64,000 nt of DNA from UBA9160 sp035489755. GTDB taxonomy: Bacteria; Myxococcota_A; UBA9160. Of the stretch, positions 54,811 through 63,300 are shown piece by piece. Where the stretch lies: NCBI GenBank assembly GCA_035489755.1, contig DATGZK010000018.1, positions 93,426-157,425 of the forward strand. Reading direction: 5' to 3'. Position numbers and translations under genes: made by a program. The notes beneath the pieces are model-generated. The model saw nothing but the letters and a program-made list of their open reading frames with translations, was not told where the DNA came from and searched no databases. Numbering within the stretch: the first letter of the stretch is position 1; every line of letters begins with the position of its first letter.

Positions 54811-55686
54811 GTGCCTGAGCTCCCCGAAGTCGAAGTGACGCGCCAACGGATCGCTCCACTGCTCCTCGGTCGACGTATTGCGTGCGTCGAGACCACGGGC
54901 GACAGCTACTTCTTCCTCACGAAACCCGCGAAGCTGCGGCGGGCGCTCCCCGGGCGCACAGCTGTGGCCCTCGATCGACACGGCAAGTACCTTGTGGTTA
55001 CACTCGACAATCGGGCGCGCCTCGTGCTGCATCTTGGCATGACGGGTCAGCTGTTTGGGGGCGGCGTCACGAGTGTGCGTCTGCTTTCAGCCGCCGCGCG
55101 CGCGTCCCTCGCCCCCGAGGCCCAGCCGGTGTTTCGGCCCGATTCCCACACTCACCTGCGCCTGCGCTTTGCCGATGGAGTTCCAGACATCCTCTTTCGC
55201 GACGTGCGCAAGTTTGGGAAGGTGTTTCTGGTTGCGGAGGGCGAGGTAAACCCGCGCCTCGCCAAGCTGGGAGTCGATGCGCTGCGCGCTACCAGCGGCG
55301 ATTTGTTCCCGCTGCTTCGGCGGCGGCACACCGCGATCAAGAATGTTCTCCTCGACCAGAGTGTGATTGCGGGTGTAGGAAACATCTACGCCGACGAGGC
55401 GCTGTTTTTGGCCGGGGTCCGACCCCTGCGGCGCGCGAGCCGCGTCACTCGCGCGGAATGCGAGCGGATTGTCGAGGCCCTACACCAGGTTCTGCGGCGC
55501 TCGATCGAGACTGGAGGCTCGAGCATCAGCGATTATCTTGCGCCGGACGGCAACGACGGAGGATATCAGGATGAGCGCAGGATCTACGCGCGCGAAGGCG
55601 AGGCATGCCGGCGTTGTGGAGGGCGTGTGCGACGCATCGTGATTGGTCAACGGAGCGCGCACTTCTGTGCGCGGTGCCAGCATTGA
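54811..55686 (+). CDS. fpg: Formamidopyrimidine-DNA glycosylase
   Basis: Base-excision repair glycosylase/lyase for oxidised purines, 291 residues. VPELPEVEVTRQRIAP is the N-terminus: Pro2 is the Schiff-base nucleophile and Glu3 the acid. HLGMTGQLF and GVGNIYADEALF are present, and the zinc finger is CRRCGGRVRRIVIGQRSAHFCARC, spaced C-x2-C and C-x2-C. The GTG at 54811 places proline second as required; a longer frame upstream lies in the molybdoenzyme. Confidence 0.95.
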   Translation: MPELPEVEVTRQRIAPLLLGRRIACVETTGDSYFFLTKPAKLRRALPGRTAVALDRHGKYLVVTLDNRARLVLHLGMTGQLFGGGVTSVRLLSAAARASLAPEAQPVFRPDSHTHLRLRFADGVPDILFRDVRKFGKVFLVAEGEVNPRLAKLGVDALRATSGDLFPLLRRRHTAIKNVLLDQSVIAGVGNIYADEALFLAGVRPLRRASRVTRAECERIVEALHQVLRRSIETGGSSISDYLAPDGNDGGYQDERRIYAREGEACRRCGGRVRRIVIGQRSAHFCARCQH

Positions 55687-55769
55687 TCGAAAATCGAGAA
55701 AGGCGTGAAACGAAGGACCGATATGATCTTCGGGGACCCGCCTAGCCGGGTCCGGAGCCGAGGGGCCAG

Positions 55770-57287
55770 ATGTTGTCGCTGAAGGAGCTGCGCCGTGCCG
55801 CGCATGCGCTCCAGCAGATGCTTGCCGGGCACCGGCTCGAAAAGATTGTCCAGTATGGCGACGATCGCATTGTGCTCTCCTTTCACGGCCGCGCGCCGGC
55901 TCCGCAGGCCGCTCGCGCACGGCACCACCTCCTGTTCTGCTGCACTCCCGGATTTGCTCGGGTGTCGGAGCTCAAAGACCCGCCGCCCGCTCCGGCGCGG
56001 CCGCTCGCGTTCGCGCAGTACCTGCGCGCCCACCTCGACGGCTCTCGGTTCGCCGGAGCGCGCATCCTGGACAATGACCGCCAGCTGGCTCTTGCACTCG
56101 ACACGCGCGAAGGTCGACGCGAGCTCCTGCTTTCGATCCTGGGTGGCCGCAGCAACCTCTACCTTCTGAACGGGGAAGGATGTGTCGAGGCCTTTCTCCG
56201 TCCGCTCGAGATCACGATGCGCGGACTTGTGCGCGGCGCCCCGTGGCGAGGTCCCGAGACGCCCCCGCCGACGGAGGGAGCGGACCGCTTCGCGCCCGTT
56301 CGCGATGAAGTGTTTCTGGTCGAGATCGAGCAATTCTACGCCGAGCGGGAGCGCGCACTGGCCCGCGAGACTGAGACGCGTGCTCTGCAAACCGCCCTGG
56401 CTCGGGAAGCGGCAGGTGTGATCCGCAAGCGCGAGCGATTGCGCGCGGAGATGGAGGCCGCGGGCGATCCCGAGGACCACCTGCGGCGCGGGCAACTCCT
56501 GAAGGGTGCGCTTCACCTGGCCCGGCCCGGTGCGGCGAGCGTGGCCGTGCGCAATCCGGAGAGCGGTACGGAAGTTACGCTTGAGCTCGATCCCGCGCTT
56601 TCACCGGTCGAGAATCTTGAGCAGTGTTTCGCGCGCTACCGCAAGGCGAAACGGCGTGCGGCAAAGCTCAGCGGTGAGCTCACGTCGCTCGATCTACGCG
56701 AAGCGAACCTTGCAGCCCTTCAGGAAGCGCTGCAGGTCGCGCTCGCTTCCTCCGCATCGGACGCCATCGCGGTTTTCGCGGCGCAGCCCGCGGTGCGGCC
56801 GCTGCTCGGCCGCGCCCGACCGCAGTCCGCCCCTGCGCCCTCTATGGGGGAGCGGCGGGCTGCAAAGCGCCGCGAAGCCCTTCCCGCACGATTGCGACCG
56901 CGTTGTTATCTGAGCGCGGACGGGCTCGAGATCTGGGTCGGCCGCAGCGATGAGGGGAACGACCACCTCACCACCCGCCTCGCGCGGGGTCATGACGTCT
57001 TCCTCCACGTTGAAGGGGGCGCGGGGAGTCACGTGATCCTCTGTACCGGGGGCCGCACAGATGCTCCCCAGGAGTCGCTGCTCGATGCATGTGAGCTTGC
57101 CCTGCATTTTTCGAAACAACGGGGCTCCCCGCGCGCCGCGATTCACCTGGCGCCCATCAAGCACGTCATGAAGCCGCGCGGCGCGAAGCCGGGGCTCGTC
57201 CACGTGCGCGGCGGACGGGAGTTGATGCTTCGCCACGAGCCTGCACGCCTCGCCCGCATTCTTGCCACCCGCCTTGACGAATCCTAG
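55770..57287 (+). CDS. rqcH: NFACT/RqcH family protein
   Basis: 505 residues. An N-terminal NFACT-N domain starts MLSLKELRRAAHALQQMLAGHRLEKIVQ; a coiled-coil middle (about 190-330, charged, ETETRALQTALAREAAGVIRKRERLRAEM) and the NFACT-R domain follow (YLSADGLEIWVGRSDEGNDHLTTRLARGHDVFLHVEGGAGSHVIL). Bacterial RqcH binds stalled 50S-peptidyl-tRNA complexes and adds alanine tails. The Asp-Arg of the conserved N-terminal DR motif is not obvious, so tailing activity is uncertain. It follows fpg after 83 bp. Confidence 0.85.
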   Translation: MLSLKELRRAAHALQQMLAGHRLEKIVQYGDDRIVLSFHGRAPAPQAARARHHLLFCCTPGFARVSELKDPPPAPARPLAFAQYLRAHLDGSRFAGARILDNDRQLALALDTREGRRELLLSILGGRSNLYLLNGEGCVEAFLRPLEITMRGLVRGAPWRGPETPPPTEGADRFAPVRDEVFLVEIEQFYAERERALARETETRALQTALAREAAGVIRKRERLRAEMEAAGDPEDHLRRGQLLKGALHLARPGAASVAVRNPESGTEVTLELDPALSPVENLEQCFARYRKAKRRAAKLSGELTSLDLREANLAALQEALQVALASSASDAIAVFAAQPAVRPLLGRARPQSAPAPSMGERRAAKRREALPARLRPRCYLSADGLEIWVGRSDEGNDHLTTRLARGHDVFLHVEGGAGSHVILCTGGRTDAPQESLLDACELALHFSKQRGSPRAAIHLAPIKHVMKPRGAKPGLVHVRGGRELMLRHEPARLARILATRLDES

Positions 57288-57318
57288 GCGAGTTGCGTCC
57301 CGCACAGCGGCGTTCGGC

Positions 57319-57377
57319 TTGACAGCTGCGTTAATTGGTAATAATATGCGACTGCAATGAGTTATCATTGTACTCAT
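57319..57377 (+). promoter_or_regulatory. Sigma70 promoter and dyad at the Fur-family gene
   Basis: TTGACA at 57319-57324 and TAATAT at 57342-57347 are separated by 17 bp. The predicted transcription start, about 57353-57355, is only two to four bases before the ATG at 57357, so the transcript is essentially leaderless. Dyads overlap the start: CAATGA/TCATTG (57355-57360, 57365-57370) and ATGAGT/ACTCAT (57357-57362, 57372-57377). They are candidate operators for autoregulation. Confidence 0.65.
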
Positions 57378-57854
57378 GAGGGAGCTCTCGAGGCCGAAAA
57401 CGCTCTTGGCCGACTTGAGCGGGCATGCCGAGAACGGGGTCTCCCGGTGACGGTACAGCGGCGCGCCGTCCTTGAGGCCCTGGCGCCGCGCGACGATCAC
57501 CCGAGTGCCGATGAACTGTTCGAGGCGGTGAGCCGGAAAGTACCGGGCATCTCGCGAACAACGGTGTACCGTGTGCTTGAGACCTTGGTCGAGCTCGGGC
57601 TCGCAAGTCGCATTTCGCATCCCGGCGGGGGAGCTCGCTTCGAGCTGCGCCGAGAACGTCACCATCATCTCCACTGCCTCGGATGCGGCTGCGTGAAGGA
57701 TTTCAGCTCTGCGGCGCTCGAGGCCATCGAGCTTCCGCGCATCGCAGCCTATGGATTCAAAGTGGACGATTGGTCCATGCATGTGACGGGATTTTGTGCG
57801 GACTGCCGCGTCCGCTCACGACGCACGGGGAAATCCCGAATCTCAGACTCGTGA
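57357..57854 (+). CDS. Fur-family regulator, PerR-like
   Basis: 165-residue metalloregulator. VTVQRRAVLEALAPRDDHPSADELFEAV and GISRTTVYRVLETLVELGL form the winged helix; RRERHHHLHCLGCGCVKDF supplies the histidine cluster and first CxxC, and GFCADC the second CxxC for structural zinc. The gene directly precedes dps with a 23-bp gap, which favours a peroxide-sensing (PerR) role over iron uptake control. No ribosome-binding site precedes ATG 57357, in line with a leaderless mRNA. No other standard start lies nearby in frame. Confidence 0.88.
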   Translation: MSYHCTHEGALEAENALGRLERACRERGLPVTVQRRAVLEALAPRDDHPSADELFEAVSRKVPGISRTTVYRVLETLVELGLASRISHPGGGARFELRRERHHHLHCLGCGCVKDFSSAALEAIELPRIAAYGFKVDDWSMHVTGFCADCRVRSRRTGKSRISDS

Positions 57855-57877
57855 AGGAGCGAGGAAGGAAAAAGCCG

Positions 57878-58360
57878 ATGATGACAAAGACCCAGGTCGG
57901 ACTTACTGACAAAGCGCGCCAGGGCGTTGTGAAAATCCTAAACGTGCTGCTGGCAGATGAGTATCTGCTCTACACGCAGACCCGGAACTACCACTGGAAC
58001 GTGGTGGGGCCTCGCTTCCACGATTTGCACAAGTTCTTCGAGGCCCAGTACGAAGAGCTCGACGAGATCATCGATCAGGTCGCCGAGCGCGTGCGGGCTT
58101 TGGGCGGCAACTCCGCCGGCTCCCTCGGTGAGTTCTTGGAGCTTGCGCGCAACAAGGAATCGAGCGGCCTTCCCCGCGACGCTCAAGGAATGGTGGGAGC
58201 TCTGCTGGCCGCCCATGAGGCAGTGATCCGAAGCCTACGCCCGGACCTGGAGAAGGCGGATGAGCTGGGAGACGCCGGCACGGACGATTTTCTGACCGGG
58301 CTCCTGGAGCAGCACGAGAAGATGGCCTGGATGCTGCGCGCGACACTCGAACGCGGATAG
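57878..58360 (+). CDS. dps: Dps, DNA-binding ferritin-like protein
   Basis: 160 residues, one four-helix bundle. LLADEYLLYTQTRNYHWNVVGPRFHDLHKFFEAQYEELDEIIDQVAERVRALGG contains the intersubunit ferroxidase residues (His in NYHWNV, His in FHDLH, and Asp/Glu in EELDEIIDQ). Dps forms dodecamers that oxidise Fe2+ with peroxide. ATG 57878 has GGAAGGA upstream; 57881 is an alternative. It forms an operon with the Fur-family gene. Confidence 0.95.
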   Translation: MMTKTQVGLTDKARQGVVKILNVLLADEYLLYTQTRNYHWNVVGPRFHDLHKFFEAQYEELDEIIDQVAERVRALGGNSAGSLGEFLELARNKESSGLPRDAQGMVGALLAAHEAVIRSLRPDLEKADELGDAGTDDFLTGLLEQHEKMAWMLRATLERG

Positions 58361-58436
58361 AACGACCAAGCAAACGTCGTTGCGGCCCCCGTCGCAGGCT
58401 TTGGAGGCCGGGTATCGAAAGACAGACTCGCGTCGC

Positions 58437-58450
58437 CCCCCACGTGGGGG
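58437..58450. repeat. 14-bp perfect palindrome between dps and rdx
   Basis: CCCCCACGTGGGGG, a perfect dyad in the 126-bp gap after dps. It contains CACGTG. No T-run follows, so a terminator role is uncertain. An AACGAC/GTCGTT inverted repeat also lies just after the dps stop. Confidence 0.4.
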
Positions 58451-58486
58451 ATTGGATGCGCGCCCAGCTTGAGCCATCCTGGAAAG

Positions 58487-58762
58487 GTGGCGAGTCCTCG
58501 GCTGGAACTGATCTATTGCCGGCAGTGCCGCTGGTTGCTGCGCGCCTCTTGGATCGCGCAGGAGCTGCTGACAACGTTCGACTCAGAGCTGGGCGAAGTA
58601 GCTCTCGTGCCAGGTCAAGGGGGTGTTTTCGACGTACGCCTCGACGGGGAGCTTCTTTTCTCGCGCGCCCAGCAGGGTCGTTTCCCGGAAACGAAAGAAC
58701 TCAAACAGCTCGTCCGCGATCGTGTGGCTCCGGGGCGTGACCTCGGGCACTCCGACCGCTAG
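58487..58762 (+). CDS. Rdx/SelW-like thioredoxin-fold protein
   Basis: About 91 residues. RLELIYCRQCRWLLRASWIAQELLTTF has the CxxC redox motif of the SelT/SelW/SelH family, with cysteine in place of selenocysteine. GGVFDVRLDGELLFSRAQQGRFPETKELKQLVRD is the typical end. The start is GTG 58487 by homologous N-terminus; TTG 58469 would add six residues. It lies downstream of dps and upstream of an amidohydrolase. Redox role assumed from the family. Confidence 0.82.
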   Translation: MASPRLELIYCRQCRWLLRASWIAQELLTTFDSELGEVALVPGQGGVFDVRLDGELLFSRAQQGRFPETKELKQLVRDRVAPGRDLGHSDR

Positions 58763-58811
58763 CGCGGTAGCGTCGCCGCGCGAGTGGCGATGGAGCCCGG
58801 TGGAGGATCCG

Positions 58812-59684
58812 ATGGGGATGCCGAGCGGAATTGGCGTGATCGATCTCATGCTCCAGATCCCGGCGGGCGACAATACCGCTTGGTACGAGTTCATGAAGCC
58901 GCTTTTGATGGATCAGGAAAGCCGCCATCAGTTCAAGATGCCGGCGCAGTATATGTTTAAGCAGATCCCCACGACCCGTCCCTCCGACGACTATGTTGGC
59001 ATCGCGCTCGATGAAATGAACAAGTATGGGATCGAACGCGCAATGATCGGCGTGGGTGCGCAAGACTCCGATGCTCGGCGCGCGCTGGCCAAGTACCCGG
59101 ACCGCTTCTTCGGGAGCTATGAGGTGAACCCGAACCTCGGGATGGATGGGGTACGAGATCTGCGGCGGGCGGTTAAGGAGCTGGGCGTCAAGGCCGCGAC
59201 TGCATTCCCGTCGGGGCTATGTCCTCAAGTCCCCATCAACGACAAGAAATTTTTCCCGATCTACGCGACCTGCATCGACCTCGACATCCCGATTTGCGTG
59301 TGCGCCGGCGTCCCAGGCCCGCGCCTCCCGATGGCGCCCCAGAAGGTCGAATTGATAGACGAGGTCTGCTGGTATTTCCCCGAGCTTCGCTTTGTCACCC
59401 GCCACGGCTGCGAGCCTTGGGCGGATCTTGCCGTAAAGCTGATGCTCAAGTACCCGAACCTTTACTATTCGACGAGCGCGTTCGCACCCAAGCACTACCC
59501 GAAGGCAATCATCGATTTCGCCAATACCCGAGGCGCCGAAAAGATCCTCTACGCAGGCTATTTCCCGATGGGACTATCGCTCGAGCGGATCTTTGGCGAC
59601 ATGCCCCACGTTCCCTTCCGCGATCCCGTCTGGTCGAAGTTCCTGCGCGAGAATGCCCTCCGGGTCTTTAAGCTCGAGGCGTAG
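58812..59684 (+). CDS. Amidohydrolase 2 family protein
   Basis: 290 residues of the TIM-barrel metal-dependent hydrolase family that includes ACMS decarboxylase. GVIDLMLQIP stands where the family often has the HxH motif, here absent; GSYEVNPNLGMDGVRDLRRAVKELGVKAATAFPSG, PICVCAGVPGP and ELRFVTRHGCEPWADLAVKLMLKYPNLYYSTSAFAPKHYP follow, with RHG in the position of the second metal-site histidine. GGAGG precedes ATG 58812. With the first metal histidines missing, hydrolytic or decarboxylase activity may be altered. Function unknown. Confidence 0.8.
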   Translation: MGMPSGIGVIDLMLQIPAGDNTAWYEFMKPLLMDQESRHQFKMPAQYMFKQIPTTRPSDDYVGIALDEMNKYGIERAMIGVGAQDSDARRALAKYPDRFFGSYEVNPNLGMDGVRDLRRAVKELGVKAATAFPSGLCPQVPINDKKFFPIYATCIDLDIPICVCAGVPGPRLPMAPQKVELIDEVCWYFPELRFVTRHGCEPWADLAVKLMLKYPNLYYSTSAFAPKHYPKAIIDFANTRGAEKILYAGYFPMGLSLERIFGDMPHVPFRDPVWSKFLRENALRVFKLEA

Positions 59685-59860
59685 CGACAGCCTTTCATCT
59701 GAATCTGAGAGAGGGCCGAATGGCGCTGTAGCGGGGGGATGGCCTGTGCGGCGCAGCGCTCGGCCGGCATCGGTGCTGAGCCCTTTGGATGCGCCGCCCG
59801 AAAGCGCCCGCTGGCGCGGGATGCGGGAAGAGGGCGATCGAACGAGCGCCGAGCGTTCCT

Positions 59861-60190
59861 TTAGCGCTCCCGGTTCGGGCCGAGCTTGACGGCGGTCCCA
59901 TAGGCGAGCACCTCCGTGGCCCCGGTCAGGAACTCCGTCGCGTCATAGCGCATGGCGATGACGGCGTCCGCACCAATCTGCTGCGCGTGCTGCACCATGC
60001 GCTCGAAGGCATCCTCGCGTGCCTTCTCGCAGACCTCGGCGTAGCGCTCGATATTGCCGCCGATGATCTGCCGAAGTCCGCCGAGCAATCCCTGCCGAAT
60101 GCTCGGCGATCGCACCACGATCCCCCGGACGATACCGAGCCAACTTGTAATGGATCGGCCCCCGACTTCGTTGCCCGTCGTCACCACCAT
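59861..60190 (-). CDS. YbjQ family (DUF74) protein
   Basis: 109 residues, MVVTTGNEVGGRSITSWLGIVRGIVVRS at the start and ARVDA-like AREDAFERMVQHAQQIGADAVIAMRYD at the centre, the family signature. YbjQ proteins form pentamers with a ferredoxin-like fold; function is unknown. AAGGAG precedes ATG 60190, and a longer in-frame start at 60241 lacks one. It stands alone, 310 bp downstream of an SDR on the same strand. Confidence 0.9.
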   Translation of the reverse strand: MVVTTGNEVGGRSITSWLGIVRGIVVRSPSIRQGLLGGLRQIIGGNIERYAEVCEKAREDAFERMVQHAQQIGADAVIAMRYDATEFLTGATEVLAYGTAVKLGPNRER

Positions 60191-60500
60191 GCAAGGCGCT
60201 CCTTGCGCGCAGCCATCCGCGCTCGCTTGAAAACTGCACACGCCCGTGTCCTGCTTGGCGGGACGGCGCTCGGATCACGCACGTCCGAACATCGCGGGGA
60301 CACCCAGGCCTCTCTGCCTTTCGCCTTCCCAGGCAATCGGCAAAGGGGACGACTTCCACACGGCGTGCATACGTCTATATCGGCGCGCCCGGCCTGTGCC
60401 TTAATCGTGCACGCGACGGATTCCCACGTGCAGTGGCGCTGTCAGCAAAGGTTCGGACGCGCGTCTTTCGGTTCTCCGCGGAAAGCAAGTTCTGTGAATG
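60191..60500. other. 310-bp gap without a recognisable gene
   Basis: No reading frame here looks coding. TGCACG at 60408-60413 and CGTGCA at 60427-60432 form a 6-bp dyad with a 13-bp spacer, possibly an operator for YbjQ. I find no tRNA, terminator with T-run, or known riboswitch core. Confidence 0.4.
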
Positions 60501-61316
60501 TCATAGACCCATCAGTTCGGTGACATGGTGATCGCGCCCCGCCAGATAGCCGCCGTCTACAGCGAGGGCTTGCCCCGACACGAAAGAGGCGTCCGGAGAA
60601 AGCAGGAAGCACGCGACCGATGCGATCTCCTCGGGTCGACCGAAGCGGCGCAGCTTGTGCTCCCGGCGGATTTCTTCACGCACCGCCGCCATGGCAGGGG
60701 TTTGAAAGATGGCGTCCGACATGGGCGTCTCGATAAAACCGGGACAGATCACGTTGGCACGTATGCCCTGGCGCCCGTAGTCAATCGCGATGTTTTTGGT
60801 GAGGAGCACGACGCCTCCCTTGGATGCGTTGTAGGCGCTGCCGCCTGCGGTGCCCTCAAGGCCCTCGATACTTGCGAGGTTTACAAGCGCGCCGCGCTCT
60901 CCGTCGATTGGTGCCTGAGCAAGCATGTGCACGAGGGCGTGCTTGCACACGAGGAACGTCCCTTTAAGGTTGACCTCAAGAACCTGGTCCCACGCACTCG
61001 CATCGAGCAGATGGACCGGGCCGCCGCCCGCAACGCCTGCGGCGTTCACGACGGCATCGATGCGGCCGGCCTGGGAGACGATGGCCCCGATCGAATCCTG
61101 TACAGCTCGCTCATCACGAACGTCGAGCCGCAAAAGCTGAAGGCGTCCCTGCCGGTTTTCGGCTTCACGTTCAGCGCGGGGGACCTCCGCAATATCCACA
61201 CCGTAGACCCGCGCTCCTTCTCGCAGGAGGCGCGCCGCACAAGCCTTACCGATCCCCGACGCGGCACCCGTCACGAGAGCGACTCGCCCTGCGAACCGTT
61301 CGACCGCCGTCTCCAC
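60501..61316 (-). CDS. SDR family oxidoreductase
   Basis: Classical SDR of 271 residues: TGAASGIGKACA cofactor loop, GVDIAEV after strand 2 (aspartate, NAD-type), VNAAGVAGGG, NLASIEG with the catalytic serine, and YNASK. The end FVSGQALAVDGGYLAG is normal. It is divergent from the broken TetR gene, with a 10-bp-arm dyad in the gap, so a TetR-type repressor probably controls it. The substrate is unknown. Confidence 0.88.
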   Translation of the reverse strand: METAVERFAGRVALVTGAASGIGKACAARLLREGARVYGVDIAEVPRAEREAENRQGRLQLLRLDVRDERAVQDSIGAIVSQAGRIDAVVNAAGVAGGGPVHLLDASAWDQVLEVNLKGTFLVCKHALVHMLAQAPIDGERGALVNLASIEGLEGTAGGSAYNASKGGVVLLTKNIAIDYGRQGIRANVICPGFIETPMSDAIFQTPAMAAVREEIRREHKLRRFGRPEEIASVACFLLSPDASFVSGQALAVDGGYLAGRDHHVTELMGL

Positions 61317-61343
61317 GACGCCGTCCCTCCCATTGCTCGATGC

Positions 61344-61368
61344 TGTACAAATAAACTAGATTTGTGCA
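61344..61368. promoter_or_regulatory. Dyad operator between SDR and TetR genes
   Basis: TGTACAAAT (61344-61352) and ATTTGTGCA (61360-61368) are 9-bp arms with one mismatch around a 7-bp centre, AAACTAG; one further C/G pair extends them. The size and position in the divergent gap fit a TetR-family operator. The gap is AT-rich compared with surrounding DNA. Confidence 0.6.
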
Positions 61369-61394
61369 GTCGTCTATTCGGGAGTGTCGGGCCG

Positions 61395-62033
61395 ATGGCC
61401 CCTGCAGCACGCACTCATCTCGCCTTGCACCGCAAGCATCGCGTGTCGCAGCTCGCGTCAAGGGCCCCGACGAAGGCGCGAATTCTCGAAGCAGCCGCCC
61501 GTTGCATACGGCGTGTCGGTCTGTAGCGGCTCTGCATGGAAGAGGTGGCGCGGAACGCGGGAGTCTCGCGAGGCTCGGTATACCGGTACTTCCCGGAGTG
61601 CGCGGAACTGATTGATGCGGTCCTCGAGCGCGCGGCCGAGCGCTTTGTCGCCCAAAGTCGGCCCGCGGTGGAACGCCGGCGCACATTGGCAGCCCAAGTC
61701 GGTGAGGCTGCAGCGTTCATCCGGGCTCACCTGCATGACGAGATGATGGCTCTTCAGCTTCCCGCCGAGCGCGAGACGCTCCTTGCGACCCTCCTCACCG
61801 CCCGTGTGGGCGGCCTCGTGGATCGCTGGGTGACCTTCTGGCTGCCCTTTCTCGAGGAAGCAGAGGCGCGCGGCGAGGTCCGACCGGGACTCGATCGTCG
61901 CGAGGCGGCGGAGTGGATTGTGCGAGCCCTGGTCTCCCTCGCAGTGATGCCGTCCGCCGTGATCGATCTCGACGAACCCGCAGCGGTACGCGCCTTTGTG
62001 CAGAAATACATCGTGAAGGGTCTCGGCGGGTAG
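61395..62033 (+). pseudogene. TetR-family regulator interrupted by TAG
   Basis: From ATG 61395 the frame reads to APTKARILEAAARCIRRVGL, then TAG at 61524-61526, then RLCMEEVARNAGVSRGSVYRYF. Both sides are in the same frame and together form a normal TetR helix-turn-helix; the stop replaces one codon between helices 1 and 2. The C-terminal ligand domain continues to 62033 (AAVRAFVQKYIVKGLGG). An internal ATG at 61536 could give a 165-residue protein lacking helix 1, probably unable to bind DNA normally. Other genes here end with TAG, so read-through is unlikely. Confidence 0.8.
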
Positions 62034-62065
62034 TATTTGCCCATTGCCGCAGGGGAGGGTCATTC

Positions 62066-63178
62066 GTGCCGATGCAATTTGCGCTCTTCTACGAAATCCC
62101 GGTCGCACTCCCTTGGAGTCGCGAGAGCGAGCATCGCGCTTACAAAGAAACTCTCGAACAGGCAGTCTTCGGCGAACGCTGCGGATGGCACGCTGTGTGG
62201 ACAGTCGAGCACCACTTTCTCGAGGAATTCTCGCACTGCTCAAATCCTGAGATCCTCTACGGAGCGATCGCGAGCCGAACCTCTCACATCCGGCTGGGTT
62301 ACGGCGTCCGACTTATGCCGAAGCCATACAACCATCCCGTGCGCACGGCAGAGTCGGTGGCCGTGCTGGATCTGCTCTCCGACGGTCGCGTCGATCTTGG
62401 AACTGGCCGCTCGTCAACGCGGGCCGAGCTCGAGGGATTTGGGGTTGACCCCCGCGAGACCCGAGACTCATGGAGAGAGGCGATCGAGCACGTGGTCGGT
62501 TGCTGGACCAATGACGAGTACGCATTCGAGGGACGCTACTGGCGCATGCCGAAGCGACGCGTACTGCCCAAGCCGCTTCAACAGCCTCACCCGCCGATCT
62601 GGGGCGCGACTTCGAGCGAAGACGGTCATCGGCAGGTGGGCGAGCTCGGGCTCGGCCTGTGTTCGTTCGCCGTAGGCGTTTCGCCGGAGGAGGTAAAGAA
62701 GAAGATCGACATCTATCGATCGGCGGTGAGAGGATGCGCGAACCCGATCGGCAAGTGGGTTCATGATCGGGCTGCGACCTTCACCATGGCGGTCTGCGCG
62801 CCCACGGAGCAGGAGGCTTGGAGCGTCGCACGGAAATCCTTCGAATGGTACCCGAAGAGCGGCGCGCGACAGATCGCGACGCTCGCGGACTGGATGACGG
62901 AAGAGGGACGCGAACTTGGCAACTACGCATACGCGGCGGATATGCGGAAGATCGATAAGAGCGGCGCCTTGGACCTTCTCACTCTCGAGTATCTCGCCGG
63001 TGCCGGCGCATGCGTCCTTGGCACACCCGCGCAATGCCTCGAAACCTGCAAGCGCTACGAGGCGGCGGGGGTGGATCTGCTGCTGTGCTTGGTCAATCCC
63101 TACGTGATTCCGCACGAGAAAGTCATGCAGACCATCGAGTTGATCGGCCGCGACGTGATCCCGCAGTTTAAAAAATGA
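62066..63178 (+). CDS. LLM-class (luciferase-like) flavin oxidoreductase
   Basis: 370-residue bacterial-luciferase-fold protein. MQFALFYEIPVALPWSRESEHRAYKETLEQAVFGERCGWHAVWTVEHHFLEEF is the family start, RLGYGVRLMPKPYNHPVRTAESVAVLDLLSDGRVDLGTGRS the flavin-binding block and LPKPLQQPHPPIWGATSS the later motif. Members use FMNH2 or F420. AGGGGAGGG lies before GTG 62066; ATG 62072 is the alternative. It follows the broken TetR gene. The substrate is unknown; it is not LuxA or LuxB. Confidence 0.88.
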   Translation: MPMQFALFYEIPVALPWSRESEHRAYKETLEQAVFGERCGWHAVWTVEHHFLEEFSHCSNPEILYGAIASRTSHIRLGYGVRLMPKPYNHPVRTAESVAVLDLLSDGRVDLGTGRSSTRAELEGFGVDPRETRDSWREAIEHVVGCWTNDEYAFEGRYWRMPKRRVLPKPLQQPHPPIWGATSSEDGHRQVGELGLGLCSFAVGVSPEEVKKKIDIYRSAVRGCANPIGKWVHDRAATFTMAVCAPTEQEAWSVARKSFEWYPKSGARQIATLADWMTEEGRELGNYAYAADMRKIDKSGALDLLTLEYLAGAGACVLGTPAQCLETCKRYEAAGVDLLLCLVNPYVIPHEKVMQTIELIGRDVIPQFKK

Positions 63179-63300
63179 AGCAATCCCGAGGTAGCTGAGC
63201 GCGGCGCTGCAGCTGCAGGTCGGTCGACGTGTCTCTCCACGGGAATGCAACAGGGGGCCGCTCGTCACGCCAAGACGCCCCAGCGGACGGAGGGATCATC

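Noticed and set aside
61524..61526. TAG recoding (pyrrolysine or suppressor) in the TetR gene
   Set aside because: TAG is used as an ordinary stop in other genes here, such as corA, and no pyl genes or recoding signals are visible.
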